A stretch of DNA of 64,000 nucleotides, from positions 1-64,000 of the forward strand of contig CAYNPH010000034.1 of assembly GCA_964399035.1 (NCBI GenBank), in the 5' to 3' direction. The position numbers were made by a program, and so were the translations under genes. Below are positions 15,340-23,254 of the stretch, piece by piece. The DNA is from WAOL01 sp964399035. Its GTDB lineage: Archaea > Thermoproteota > Thermoprotei_A > Sulfolobales > NBVN01. Below the pieces are notes generated by a model. The model worked only from the letters and a program-made list of their open reading frames with translations. It searched no databases and was not told the DNA's origin. Positions within the stretch are counted from its first letter, which is position 1. Every line of letters begins with the position of its first letter.

Positions 15340-17490
15340 ATGCAGGCGGAAATTCCCTCAGAAAGTGCTTTTAGGAAGGCGTTGAGAATTAAGCGGGTGC
15401 CTAAAGTGATCCCGATAACGGTGTTAGCCGTAGTAGCTGGTATTGTTGCGATAGTGTACGCGTTCACGCTCGCGTTTCTAATTCTGAGAAGACCAGCCGG
15501 TACTGGAAGGATGGTTGAGATCCATAACTTCATTAAAGAGGGTGCGAAAGCCTACTTAAAGAAGCAGTACACGGTCATCTTGACAATAGCGTTCATAATC
15601 ACCGCCGTACTGGCTTTCATTAACCCACTAATGTCCCTGAGCTACATCCTCGGCGCGTTTTCGTCAGTAATAGCAGGGTACGTAGGGATGTGGGTCGCAG
15701 TGAACTCCAACGTCAGGACAACGTACGCTGCAAAAAAGCACGGGCTAAGCAAAGCACTCAGGATAGCATTCAGTGGAGGCATGGTGCTGGGCCTAATGGA
15801 TGTCGGCGTGGGCGTCCTCTTAGTCGCGCTCCAGTACATATTCTACGGCGGAACACCAGCTGCGGTGAGGGCCATGATAGGCTACAGCTTTGGAGCCTCC
15901 ACAGTAGCACTGTTCGCTAGGGTAGGCGGCGGAATCTACACGAAAGCAGCGGACATAGGTGCTGACCTAGTGGGTAAGGTGGAGGAGGGAATACCTGAGG
16001 ATGACCCGAGAAACCCTGGAGTGATTGCTGACAACGTCGGCGATAACGTCGGTGATGTTGCCGGGATGGGTGCCGACCTATTCGAGTCGTATGTCGAGTC
16101 AATAATCTCAGCGATGATCATAGCTGCCACAGCGATCCTGGCGACGGCCGGGCCAAAATGGGTTGATTGGGCAATGCTCCCCATGGCCGTCGCGGCGGCG
16201 GGAGTATTCTCTGCAATAATAACTTCGTTCTTCGTACGCGTTAAGGAGGGGGGTGACCCATCTAAACCCCTGACGCTCTCAACGATACTCGCCGGGGTAC
16301 TAATTGCTGTGTTCACGTACCCCCTAGCCACGATGATATTAGGGCCTGATGCAGGATTAAGGACCTTCGTAGTCGTTGTTGCTGGCATAGTCGCCGGGAT
16401 CATAGTGGGGCTCACAAGCGATTACTTCACAAACCCGGGCAAGAAGCCAGTTAGGAAAGTGGCGTTCATGTCGCAGACCGGCCCAGCACTAACGATACTC
16501 ACGGGTATGGCTTACGGTTTCCTAAGCGTCCTAATTCCGGCAATAGGCATAGCTGTCGCTGAACTAATCGCGTACCTCGTACTATCACCCTACGGCTTCT
16601 GGTACGGGATATATGGCGTTGCGCTGGCGGCTGTCGGCATGCTCTCCCTAACGGGGATTGTGGTCAGCGCGGATGCTTACGGGCCAATAACGGACAACGC
16701 GGCCGGAATAGCCGAACAGGCAGGGCTAGGCGAGGACGTCAGGGCGATAACTGACAGGCTAGACGCCGCAGGCAACACCATGAAGTCCGTGTCCAAAGGC
16801 TTCGCCATAGGGTCAGCCGCCCTAACGGCCCTAGCACTCATAGCGGCCTACTCCAGCACAATAATGAATATAACCGGGTTCACCTTGGAGAAGATGAAGC
16901 AATTAATGAGCATCCTTGATGCTAAGGTCATTAGTGGTGCCTTAATAGGCATGGCGTTACCGGCAGCCTTCACGACGCTAGTAATACTGGCTGTGAGTGA
17001 CGCGGCCTTCGTGCTAATTGAGGAGATCAGAAGGCAATTCAGGGAGAAACCAGGAATACTGGAATTTAAGGAGAAACCGGATTACGGAAGGGCAGTATCC
17101 ATAGTGACTTCCTACGCCATCAAGAGGCTCATCCAGCCGGGCGTGTTAGCGATAGCGTCACCGCTAATTATAGGGTTCATATTAGGGCCCTACAGCCTAG
17201 GCGGTGCGTTGCTGGCCGCGACCCTCTCGGGGTTACTGCTGGGTCTCTTCCAAGGTAACGTAGGTAACACCTGGGATAACGCCAAGAAGTATGTTGAGGA
17301 AGGACATTACGGAGGTAAGGGAAGCGAAACCCACAAGGCGGCGGTGATAGGTGACACCGTCGGCGACCCCTTAAAGGACGCCTCAGGACCGTCGCTAAAC
17401 ATCCTGATAAAGCTCATGAGCGTAGTATCCCTAGTATTCGCTCAGTTAATAGTGACGCATAATCTGCTGTCCCTCCTAGGAATACACTAA
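15340..17490 (+). CDS. hppA: Membrane-bound proton-pumping inorganic pyrophosphatase
   Basis: This 716-residue membrane protein has about 16 hydrophobic segments and couples pyrophosphate hydrolysis to ion pumping. The substrate-binding motif GADLVGKVEEGIPEDDPRNP is followed by ADNVGDNVGDVAGMGADLFE, and a second acidic cluster TVGDPLKDASGPSLNI lies near the C-terminus. In the diagnostic GNTMKSVSKGFAIG segment, the alanine of potassium-dependent enzymes is lysine and the following glycine is serine, as expected for the potassium-independent, proton-pumping class. The ATG at 15340 is used; a GTG about 23 codons later is an alternative. Confidence 0.95.
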   Translation: MQAEIPSESAFRKALRIKRVPKVIPITVLAVVAGIVAIVYAFTLAFLILRRPAGTGRMVEIHNFIKEGAKAYLKKQYTVILTIAFIITAVLAFINPLMSLSYILGAFSSVIAGYVGMWVAVNSNVRTTYAAKKHGLSKALRIAFSGGMVLGLMDVGVGVLLVALQYIFYGGTPAAVRAMIGYSFGASTVALFARVGGGIYTKAADIGADLVGKVEEGIPEDDPRNPGVIADNVGDNVGDVAGMGADLFESYVESIISAMIIAATAILATAGPKWVDWAMLPMAVAAAGVFSAIITSFFVRVKEGGDPSKPLTLSTILAGVLIAVFTYPLATMILGPDAGLRTFVVVVAGIVAGIIVGLTSDYFTNPGKKPVRKVAFMSQTGPALTILTGMAYGFLSVLIPAIGIAVAELIAYLVLSPYGFWYGIYGVALAAVGMLSLTGIVVSADAYGPITDNAAGIAEQAGLGEDVRAITDRLDAAGNTMKSVSKGFAIGSAALTALALIAAYSSTIMNITGFTLEKMKQLMSILDAKVISGALIGMALPAAFTTLVILAVSDAAFVLIEEIRRQFREKPGILEFKEKPDYGRAVSIVTSYAIKRLIQPGVLAIASPLIIGFILGPYSLGGALLAATLSGLLLGLFQGNVGNTWDNAKKYVEEGHYGGKGSETHKAAVIGDTVGDPLKDASGPSLNILIKLMSVVSLVFAQLIVTHNLLSLLGIH

Positions 17491-17575
17491 CAAACTAAAC
17501 GGATATTATGGACTTTCTTCCGTTAATTCGCTAGACACTCACCTTCTTCAGCGCTGCGTTACTTTACAGGTTTTA

Positions 17576-17660
17576 GGTTAGGGGATAAGGAACCTCGGTC
17601 TTTCGCGGCCTCCACATCATCGGAGCCTCAGGTGTCCCAGCCTAACCACATCGGTTGGGC
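17576..17660. other. Inverted repeats in the gap after hppA
   Basis: GGTTAGG at 17576-17582 is complementary to CCTAACC at 17641-17647, and the same CCTAACC can instead pair with GGTTGGG at 17653-17659 across a 5-base loop. A third hairpin, GGCCTCC with GGAGCC, lies between. On the minus strand the segment contains CTGA, then ATGATGT 7 bases later, loosely like the inner D'/C' boxes of a C/D sRNA. The convergent genes on either side make a terminator or a small RNA equally possible. Confidence 0.25.
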
Positions 17661-17695
17661 CGCCACTAAGAGTTTCGTTAGGGATGTATTAACGT

Positions 17696-18232
17696 TTAAT
17701 AATCTATGCCCTCCAACGAAATAACGCCCTTCCTGAAGTAGTGCTTAACCTCACGAACCTCGCTCACTAGGTCAGCGATCTCCCTTATAGTGCTTGGGAC
17801 GTAACGCCCAGTCACGATTGCATGCCTTTCTCGGTTATCCACGAATGCTTGGAGAGCGTCAAGCACGGTCCACTCATCCACGAGGCCTAGGTGCGTTGCT
17901 ATACCTAGTTCATCCAGTACCACTAGCTTGGGTTGGAATTTCTCAAGCAATTCGGGAAGAGTATGGCGGAGGAACCCGTAAATTAACGCCGTGTTTGTCA
18001 ATGCAGCGTCACTGGTCAGGTCCCCGGGCTTAACGAATTCCCTTACACCGAGCAGAAACCACTTCAGCAGTTCCTCGCGTACGCCTGACCGGAAGAACGC
18101 GACCTCTCCGCTAGGCGTTGCCTTCATGAATTGAGCCACCACTACCCTATGACCCCTCCCTAGGGCCCTAGCGACGACCCCCATAGCGGCAGTTGTCTTA
18201 CCTTTACCGGTGCCGAAGTACACGAGCAACAC
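17696..18232 (-). CDS. cobO: Cob(I)yrinic acid a,c-diamide adenosyltransferase
   Basis: The 178-residue protein is a CobA/CobO/BtuR-type adenosyltransferase that attaches the adenosyl group to cobalamin. The N-terminal P-loop GTGKGKTTAAMGVVARALGRG is the family form, followed by VVVAQFMKATPSGEV and LVVLDELGIATHLGLVDEW (Walker B). Usual family length is 170-200 residues. It starts two bases after the stop of the peptidase gene, so both are in one transcript. A B12-binding radical SAM protein at 45434 is one possible consumer of the cofactor. Confidence 0.92.
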   Translation of the reverse strand: MLLVYFGTGKGKTTAAMGVVARALGRGHRVVVAQFMKATPSGEVAFFRSGVREELLKWFLLGVREFVKPGDLTSDAALTNTALIYGFLRHTLPELLEKFQPKLVVLDELGIATHLGLVDEWTVLDALQAFVDNRERHAIVTGRYVPSTIREIADLVSEVREVKHYFRKGVISLEGIDY

Positions 18233-18234
18233 CG

Positions 18235-19950
18235 CTAGTCACCCACGCTCAATGCGTTAATGCTGAGTAACCCCGTTACAATTAAGTTAAATGCACTCAC
18301 ACCCACTCGAGCACCTAACTCAGCCTGAAGAGCGTTCCTCAAGCCCTCACCCCTAAGTCCCCTGCGGGCAAGCATGACGGTCAGCGTAAGGGCTGTCCTG
18401 AACCAAGGCATAGATGCATAATTATCCCTTAACATGTCGGCCTCCTCGGGGGGTAATGAACGCCTTACGCGCCTTAAATTGGGCACACCGTACCCTGTTG
18501 CCTTGAGTGGAGGGCCGTTGCTTCTGAACGCTTCTAACCCATCCTTATACAGGGACGAACGTAATTCGCTGAGCAGGTCATCGTCAATTACATTAAGCAC
18601 GTCCATACCCACCACTAAGTTCCGATACGCGTTGAACACCTTTTCAGCATTACTTGCACTTAGCACGTTAAGTGCCGCCGCGAAGGAGAAGTACGCGGCC
18701 CTCATGGCTAGATCGTGATCGAGCTTATCAAAAGTATCTAAGCTAGTGTGGTAGTACCTGTCCGGCCAGCTTATTAGGGCAACGGCTGGTACGTCGTAAG
18801 CAACATAGGGCTCGTGGTCGCTTCCAGGCTCAAAATTAATGACCCTACTCCGTATTCCCGTTAACCTCTTATGGGGCAGAAAACCTTTGCTACTGGCGAA
18901 GACCTCTTTAAACACGTTGTAAGTTACCGCTTCTTGAGGTGACAGCATATGGATTGGTGGTCTAACGAAGAGGAGGGTGGAGCCAGTCACGCTTTGTCTC
19001 TCCCCAACCATGTCTAAGTTAATCGCCCACAGTACCCTTCGCTTTCCTCCCTCGGAGCTTAAGTGCTCAAGAAACTGCAATGAGCCCACGTATTCAGGAA
19101 CCCAAACAACCTTAATGCGCCCGTACTTCAGCACCTTGCTGGCATTAGGTATTGATCCGAGGGCTAGGATTAACTCAGCCAATGCTGCGGCTCCGCTGAC
19201 GTTATCATTAATCATCCCGGCAGGATGGCAGTAATGGGCTACTAGGTGTACCTCGACCTCTCCAGAACCAAGCGACGCGGTGACGACGATGCCTTCAGCA
19301 CGATCCACGTAACCAGCCTTAATGAAGCCCTTAACAACTACACGACCATATTGCCTCAATAATCGCTCGAGCTCCTCAACAGTCCTCAAACTTACTGAGA
19401 AAGCAGGTACCTTCATGAGCTTAGCGTCATCTGGTGTCGGAAATAAGCTAAAGTACGGAACTGCGTTCCTTGGCGCGTCATCCCTGTAGAATAAGGCTGC
19501 CAGCGCCCCCCTTCGACAAATCTCTAAATACTTTTCCAAGCCGCCCCACCTAGTGAGGATGACACCGTCCAGCGAGTCAGGCAGGTTGTCATCCCTAACT
19601 ATGGTTAACCTTCCCTCAAACTCACCACCGGGGCTATGGGCCACCACGCTAGTGGGCACCGCGCTGAAGGAGGAAATCAGGCGGTTAATGGGCTCAACAA
19701 TCATTAACTCCGAGGACTTAACCCACCAGCCTGAGAGGGGCTCAAACCAGTTTGGCGGGTCGTCATAGTTAAACCTGAAGAACCCGACCTCAGCACCTGC
19801 ATCGGAAGCAATGTCCATTAAGTAACGTGCGGCCTGGTTAATTTCCCTTGACCCCTGAATCCTGTGATAAGATGATAACTCCGCCGCAATACGCGTGAAC
19901 CTAGGCAAAGATAAGCGATACTTCAAATCCTGAAGCAAATTGCTCAACAT
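18235..19950 (-). CDS. M28-type zinc aminopeptidase with DUF4910-like domain
   Basis: This 571-residue protein carries di-zinc peptidase motifs: HLVAHYCHPAGMINDNVSGA (His and Asp ligands), EYVGSLQFLEHL (catalytic Glu region), INLDMVGE (Asp ligand), and YYHTSLDTFDKLD (final His). An inserted PA-like domain lies at about residues 90-200, and the C-terminal 130 residues are helical, winged-helix-like, as in DUF4910 proteins. There is no signal peptide, so it is probably cytoplasmic and helps degrade peptides. It precedes cobO on the same transcript. Confidence 0.82.
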   Translation of the reverse strand: MLSNLLQDLKYRLSLPRFTRIAAELSSYHRIQGSREINQAARYLMDIASDAGAEVGFFRFNYDDPPNWFEPLSGWWVKSSELMIVEPINRLISSFSAVPTSVVAHSPGGEFEGRLTIVRDDNLPDSLDGVILTRWGGLEKYLEICRRGALAALFYRDDAPRNAVPYFSLFPTPDDAKLMKVPAFSVSLRTVEELERLLRQYGRVVVKGFIKAGYVDRAEGIVVTASLGSGEVEVHLVAHYCHPAGMINDNVSGAAALAELILALGSIPNASKVLKYGRIKVVWVPEYVGSLQFLEHLSSEGGKRRVLWAINLDMVGERQSVTGSTLLFVRPPIHMLSPQEAVTYNVFKEVFASSKGFLPHKRLTGIRSRVINFEPGSDHEPYVAYDVPAVALISWPDRYYHTSLDTFDKLDHDLAMRAAYFSFAAALNVLSASNAEKVFNAYRNLVVGMDVLNVIDDDLLSELRSSLYKDGLEAFRSNGPPLKATGYGVPNLRRVRRSLPPEEADMLRDNYASMPWFRTALTLTVMLARRGLRGEGLRNALQAELGARVGVSAFNLIVTGLLSINALSVGD

Positions 19951-20050
19951 GGCTCCAGCACCGCGCCATTAACTACAATAACATCCTGCACGGGAAGGTA
20001 AAAAAAGAAAAGCTGTGTCTTGGGCTTGAAATGAGGAGCGTTCACCGTAC

Positions 20051-20269
20051 TCACTCCAGCCCAATCCGTTTAGCAAAGTCGAACACTGTTAAGGACACGA
20101 CCTTTCCGTTCTTGATCCGTACAGCTATATCGTTCTCTGTTAAGAAGGACTCATCAGCATCCTCTATATCGTATCCGAAGTTTATGTAAAGAATGTCATT
20201 CTGCTTGTCGTATTCGAACCAGATGTTGTTTAAGTCCCCTACCCTCAACTCCTTAGGTTCTCCTTCCAT
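20051..20269 (-). CDS. DUF2283 family small protein
   Basis: The 72-residue protein contains IWFEYDKQNDILYINF, then DIAVRIKNGKVVSLTVFDFA, the strand pattern of DUF2283, a family of unknown function often found near toxin-antitoxin or regulatory genes. The ATG at 20269 is preferred over an upstream frame extension of 44 codons because a TATA box at 20302-20311 would place transcription start near 20280. It is divergent from the small cysteine-rich peptide gene, sharing that TATA box. Confidence 0.75.
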   Translation of the reverse strand: MEGEPKELRVGDLNNIWFEYDKQNDILYINFGYDIEDADESFLTENDIAVRIKNGKVVSLTVFDFAKRIGLE

Positions 20270-20301
20270 ACTCGATCCCTTATTCTCCGTACGTGCATTA
20301 A

Positions 20302-20311
20302 GTTTTAAATT
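20302..20311. promoter_or_regulatory. Near-symmetric TATA box shared by DUF2283 and the cysteine-rich peptide
   Basis: GTTTTAAATT reads as a TATA box on both strands. It is 33 bases from the DUF2283 ATG on one side and about 33 bases from the GTG of the small cysteine peptide on the other, so it could drive both divergently. Confidence 0.4.
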
Positions 20312-20343
20312 CCTACCATTGAACACCTTATGGTGTGGCGTGG

Positions 20344-20475
20344 GTGGTGGTAAAATCAAAATTACTGAAATGTGAGGAAACATGTTCAGATTTCTGCTCA
20401 TCTAAGTCAGGGGACGAATATTCAGCATGCATAACGGAGTGCTTCAAGCAATGCATAGCGACAGATAAGAGCTAA
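20344..20475 (+). CDS. Small twin C-x3-C-x3-C cysteine peptide (43 aa)
   Basis: A short open frame from GTG 20344 to TAA 20473-20475 encodes 43 residues with six cysteines at positions 10, 14, 18, 29, 33 and 37: KCEETCSDFC and ACITECFKQC joined by a ten-residue linker SSKSGDEYSA. Both halves have C-x3-C-x3-C spacing, placing the cysteines on one face of a helix, so a disulfide-stapled or metal-binding helical hairpin is likely. GGTG at 20332-20335 is a plausible ribosome binding site, and a TATA box lies at 20302-20311. GTG codons at 20335 and 20347 are other possible starts. I do not know a family for it. It converges with the SAH hydrolase gene, ending 11 bases away. Confidence 0.6.
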   Translation: MVVKSKLLKCEETCSDFCSSKSGDEYSACITECFKQCIATDKS

Positions 20476-20486
20476 TGATAAAACAT

Positions 20487-21746
20487 TTATGTCCCAAGGT
20501 TCCAGCTTGACAAGTACTTTCTCTGCTCCTCCGTCAACACGTCTATTTCGATACCCATCGACTTAAGCTTCAACCTCGCTATGTCTTCATCTATCTTCCT
20601 TGGAAGCGTATACACGCGGCGCTGAAGACTATCCCTGTTCTCCGCGATGTACTTAACGGCGTACGCTTGATTAGAGAAGCTCATATCCATAACCTCGCTA
20701 GGATGGCCCTCAGCAGCAACTAAGTTGACTAGACGCCCCTCAGCCAGTAGGTATAGGCGCCTCCCGTCCTTTAGTGTGTACTCGGTAACGTACTTCCTTA
20801 TGGTTCTCTTCCTTACTGCGATCTCCTCCAGATCCTTTACACTGACCTCAACGTTGAAGTGCCCAGCGTTAGCTAGTATGGCTCCATCCTTCATCTTAAG
20901 CATGTGTTCCTTAATGATAACATCCTTATCGCCCGTCGCCGTAACGAAGATATCCCCGAGTTCGGCGGCCCTACTCATGGGCATAACCTCAAAGCCGTCC
21001 ATGACCGCCTCCAACGCACGTATCGGGTCAACCTCAGTAACGATGACTCTCGCTCCCATGCCGCGGGCCCGCAAGGCTATGCCCCTGCCAACCCATCCGT
21101 ACCCAGCAACAACGAATACTTTACCAGCAATCAGAACGTTTGTCGCTCTTAAGATGCCGTCAATCGTGGACTGCCCTGTCCCGTAGCGATTATCGAAGAG
21201 GAACTTCGTCAGCGAGTCGTTAACGGCTATGACGGGGTACTGTAACCTCCCCTCCCTCTCTAACGCCCTTAACCTTATCACGCCCGTCGTTGTTTCCTCG
21301 GTCCCTCCCCAAATGTTTCTTCCTATCTCAGCGCCCTCTGAGTGCAGGTAGGCGTGAAGGTCGGCGCCGTCATCTAAGATGATGTGCGGACCCGCATTAG
21401 CAACCTGCTTAATGCACCAGTAATACTCATCAGGCTTCTGTCCCCTCCACGCGTACACATGTATGCCGTCCTCAGCTAAGGCAGCGGCAACGTCGTCCTG
21501 CGTTGAAAGCGGGTTACTGCCAGCAAGCCACACCTCCGCACCACCAGCCTTAAGGGTTCTCACGAGCGCTGCGGTCTCCTTAGTAACGTGAAGCACGGCA
21601 GACACCCTTAAACCTTCCAGAGGCTTGCACTCGCTGAATTCCTTGCGAATACTCATTAGTACTGGCATGTGGTGCTCGGCCCACTCTATCTGGACCCAGC
21701 CCTCCTTAGCCAAATCTGGATTCGCTACCCTAAATCCTCCCAGCAT
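20487..21746 (-). CDS. ahcY: S-adenosylhomocysteine hydrolase
   Basis: The 419-residue enzyme splits S-adenosylhomocysteine to adenosine and homocysteine, relieving inhibition of methyltransferases. Visible motifs include LHVTKETAALVRTLKAGGAEV, DDGADLHAYLH, the lysine/aspartate region AVNDSLTKFLFDNRYGTGQS, and the NAD-binding GYGWVGRGIALRARGMGARV. Archaeal enzymes are of this length. A TATA box read on the minus strand at 21778-21786 gives a short leader before the ATG at 21746. Confidence 0.96.
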   Translation of the reverse strand: MLGGFRVANPDLAKEGWVQIEWAEHHMPVLMSIRKEFSECKPLEGLRVSAVLHVTKETAALVRTLKAGGAEVWLAGSNPLSTQDDVAAALAEDGIHVYAWRGQKPDEYYWCIKQVANAGPHIILDDGADLHAYLHSEGAEIGRNIWGGTEETTTGVIRLRALEREGRLQYPVIAVNDSLTKFLFDNRYGTGQSTIDGILRATNVLIAGKVFVVAGYGWVGRGIALRARGMGARVIVTEVDPIRALEAVMDGFEVMPMSRAAELGDIFVTATGDKDVIIKEHMLKMKDGAILANAGHFNVEVSVKDLEEIAVRKRTIRKYVTEYTLKDGRRLYLLAEGRLVNLVAAEGHPSEVMDMSFSNQAYAVKYIAENRDSLQRRVYTLPRKIDEDIARLKLKSMGIEIDVLTEEQRKYLSSWNLGT

Positions 21747-21835
21747 AATGTCCGCCTGAATCTTAATGGACTCTCACATTTTAAAGGAGTATTCTGTACC
21801 TATTCATTATTCTACTGAAATAACCTGATTCATTA

Positions 21836-21910
21836 CACGAATGTATACTCTTAGAACAATGATTAAGATGCCACGAATGCATGAGGTAGATAGTTTTTAA
21901 TATCACGAAT
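21836..21910. repeat. Three direct CACGAAT copies between ahcY and the zinc-ribbon gene
   Basis: CACGAATG occurs at 21836-21843 and 21872-21879, and CACGAAT at 21904-21910. The spacings are 36 and 32 bases. The third copy directly follows the TATA box of the small zinc-ribbon gene (GTTTTTAATATC, 21893-21904). The layout suggests regulator sites; no factor can be named. Confidence 0.35.
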
Positions 21911-21939
21911 CCGTAACTATAGAATGAGGGTGCATAACT

Positions 21940-22092
21940 ATGGTTCAGGGCTTCTGTGTCAAGTGCAGGAAGAAAGTCGAGATTAAAAATCCCAGGGAGG
22001 TCACGCTAAAGAACGGCAGGAAAGCCATAAAGGGTAAGTGCCCCAAGTGTGGCACCACAGTCTACGTCTTTGTACCCAGCAAAAAGAAGTAA
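21940..22092 (+). CDS. DUF5679 zinc-ribbon protein (50 aa)
   Basis: A 50-residue basic protein with FCVKCRKKVEI and GKCPKCGTTVYVF, a treble-clef-like C4 zinc ribbon, matches DUF5679, a family of tiny archaeal and bacterial zinc proteins probably binding nucleic acid. The ATG at 21940 follows GAGGGTG and a TATA box at 21893-21904. The C-terminus is lysine-rich (PSKKK). It is monocistronic. Confidence 0.8.
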   Translation: MVQGFCVKCRKKVEIKNPREVTLKNGRKAIKGKCPKCGTTVYVFVPSKKK

Positions 22093-22399
22093 GTCGCGGG
22101 CAATCAACGGTCATATTCACTAAACGATCGACTTTTTCACTTAAAATTAGATGTCCTTCAAAGAGTTACGTGCGGGGCACGTCGGTGGCAATAATACTAT
22201 GCTTTATGCGTTTCTTTAGAGTTATCACGAGCGGGGGCCTGTGAGCATAACCACCGACGCTGATGCCGAATAATCTCACGGTGTATGATGAGGTCCTGCG
22301 ATGGTGAGGCCCCACTTCATGGTTAATGTTCTTCACAAGATATGGCGTCGTAGGCGAAAGAAATTAAGTTATGGCTGTAAAAAATTAGAGGCGACAGAA
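22093..22399 (+). ncRNA. 307-base gap with a candidate structured RNA (about 22168-22313)
   Basis: No coding frame is convincing here. The segment has a perfect hairpin ACGTGC-GGG-GCACGT at 22168-22182, a 9-base inverted repeat CGTCGGTGG (22180-22188) with CCACCGACG (22251-22259), and a 7-base repeat GGGGCCT (22234-22240) with AGGCCCC (22307-22313) that encloses GTGAG/CTCAC. ATGATGA at 22285-22291 resembles a box C. A TATA-like CTTAAAATTAG at 22139-22149 precedes it, while the nitrilase seems to have its own promoter at 22361-22372, so this stretch need not be that gene's leader. It does not fold as a tRNA, and no known RNA family was recognised. Confidence 0.3.
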
Positions 22400-23254
22400 T
22401 TGCGTGTGAGTATAATTCAAATGCGGGTAGCTGACGGGGACGTGCAGGCGAATATTGCTCGAGGACTGAAATTCATTAAGGAGGCCGCGGAAGGCTCTGA
22501 CTTCGTGGTTCTCCCGGAGCTTTGGACAACTGGCTACGACTTCAATGCAATAATGGAATACGCTGAGGGTGAGGGTAAGGGGTGGTCCAACGAACTACTT
22601 AGCTCTATCGCTGAAGAGTACGGTGTGTACATAATTTCATCAGCCCCACTTAAGGAGGACGGTAAACTGTATGATGCGGCGTTCCTCATAGGACCTGATG
22701 GCACCATAGGTACTTACAGGAAAATACATCTCTTCAGACCGTATGGAGAGGACAAGATGTTTATGGCCGGGAATGAGCTAGGGTACTTCAACACGTCCTT
22801 CGGCGGTGTGGGTATAGCGATATGCTATGACCTAAGGTTTCCCGAACTCTTCAGGCTACTAGCCATGAAAGGCGCTAAGGTGATATTCGTTCCCGCATCT
22901 TGGGGCGCGCCTCGCGCCCTGCAGTGGAGAACGTTGCTCAGAGCGCGGGCGGCGGAAAACCAGGTATTCATGGTGGGGGCCAACAAGGTAGGGAAGAGTG
23001 AGGTTACAGGCGAGCACTACTCAGGTAACTCCGCAGTATACGATCCTTTCGGCTTCGAATTAATGCACTCGGAGGAGAGCGAACAAGTATTAACCGTAAA
23101 CGTAGATCTGAGGACAGTAGATAAGATAAGGGAGTACCTCCCAATATGGCATGATAGGAGGACTGACCTCTATGGCATCGGAAGTGCGTGGGGAGTCGGA
23201 GACCCCGGGTGGGGGAAGAGAGCAGCGGGAACCTCGAGAATCGAACCAACGTAA
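22400..23254 (+). CDS. Carbon-nitrogen hydrolase (nitrilase superfamily)
   Basis: The protein has the Glu-Lys-Cys triad of nitrilase-family amidases: LPELWTTGYD, YRKIHLFRPYG, and GIAICYDLRFPE. The start is taken as TTG at 22400 (284 residues), because RVSIIQMRVADGD is the typical beginning and a TATA-like AAATTAAGTTAT at 22361-22372 lies the right distance upstream; the longer frame from 22301 begins before it. The last 25 or so residues after REYLPIWHDRRTDLYG are not conserved and come from an 83-base overlap with the next gene. The substrate is probably an omega-amide or another simple amide. Confidence 0.9.
   Translation: MRVSIIQMRVADGDVQANIARGLKFIKEAAEGSDFVVLPELWTTGYDFNAIMEYAEGEGKGWSNELLSSIAEEYGVYIISSAPLKEDGKLYDAAFLIGPDGTIGTYRKIHLFRPYGEDKMFMAGNELGYFNTSFGGVGIAICYDLRFPELFRLLAMKGAKVIFVPASWGAPRALQWRTLLRARAAENQVFMVGANKVGKSEVTGEHYSGNSAVYDPFGFELMHSEESEQVLTVNVDLRTVDKIREYLPIWHDRRTDLYGIGSAWGVGDPGWGKRAAGTSRIEPT

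Noticed and set aside
17576..17648. tRNA-like stem GGTTAGG/CCTAACC followed by A
   Set aside because: The expected T arm and anticodon arm do not form on either strand.
22234..22314. tRNA-like 7-base acceptor stem GGGGCCT/AGGCCCC
   Set aside because: No TTCRA-type T loop, no D arm and no 5-base anticodon stem fit on either strand, so it is not a tRNA.
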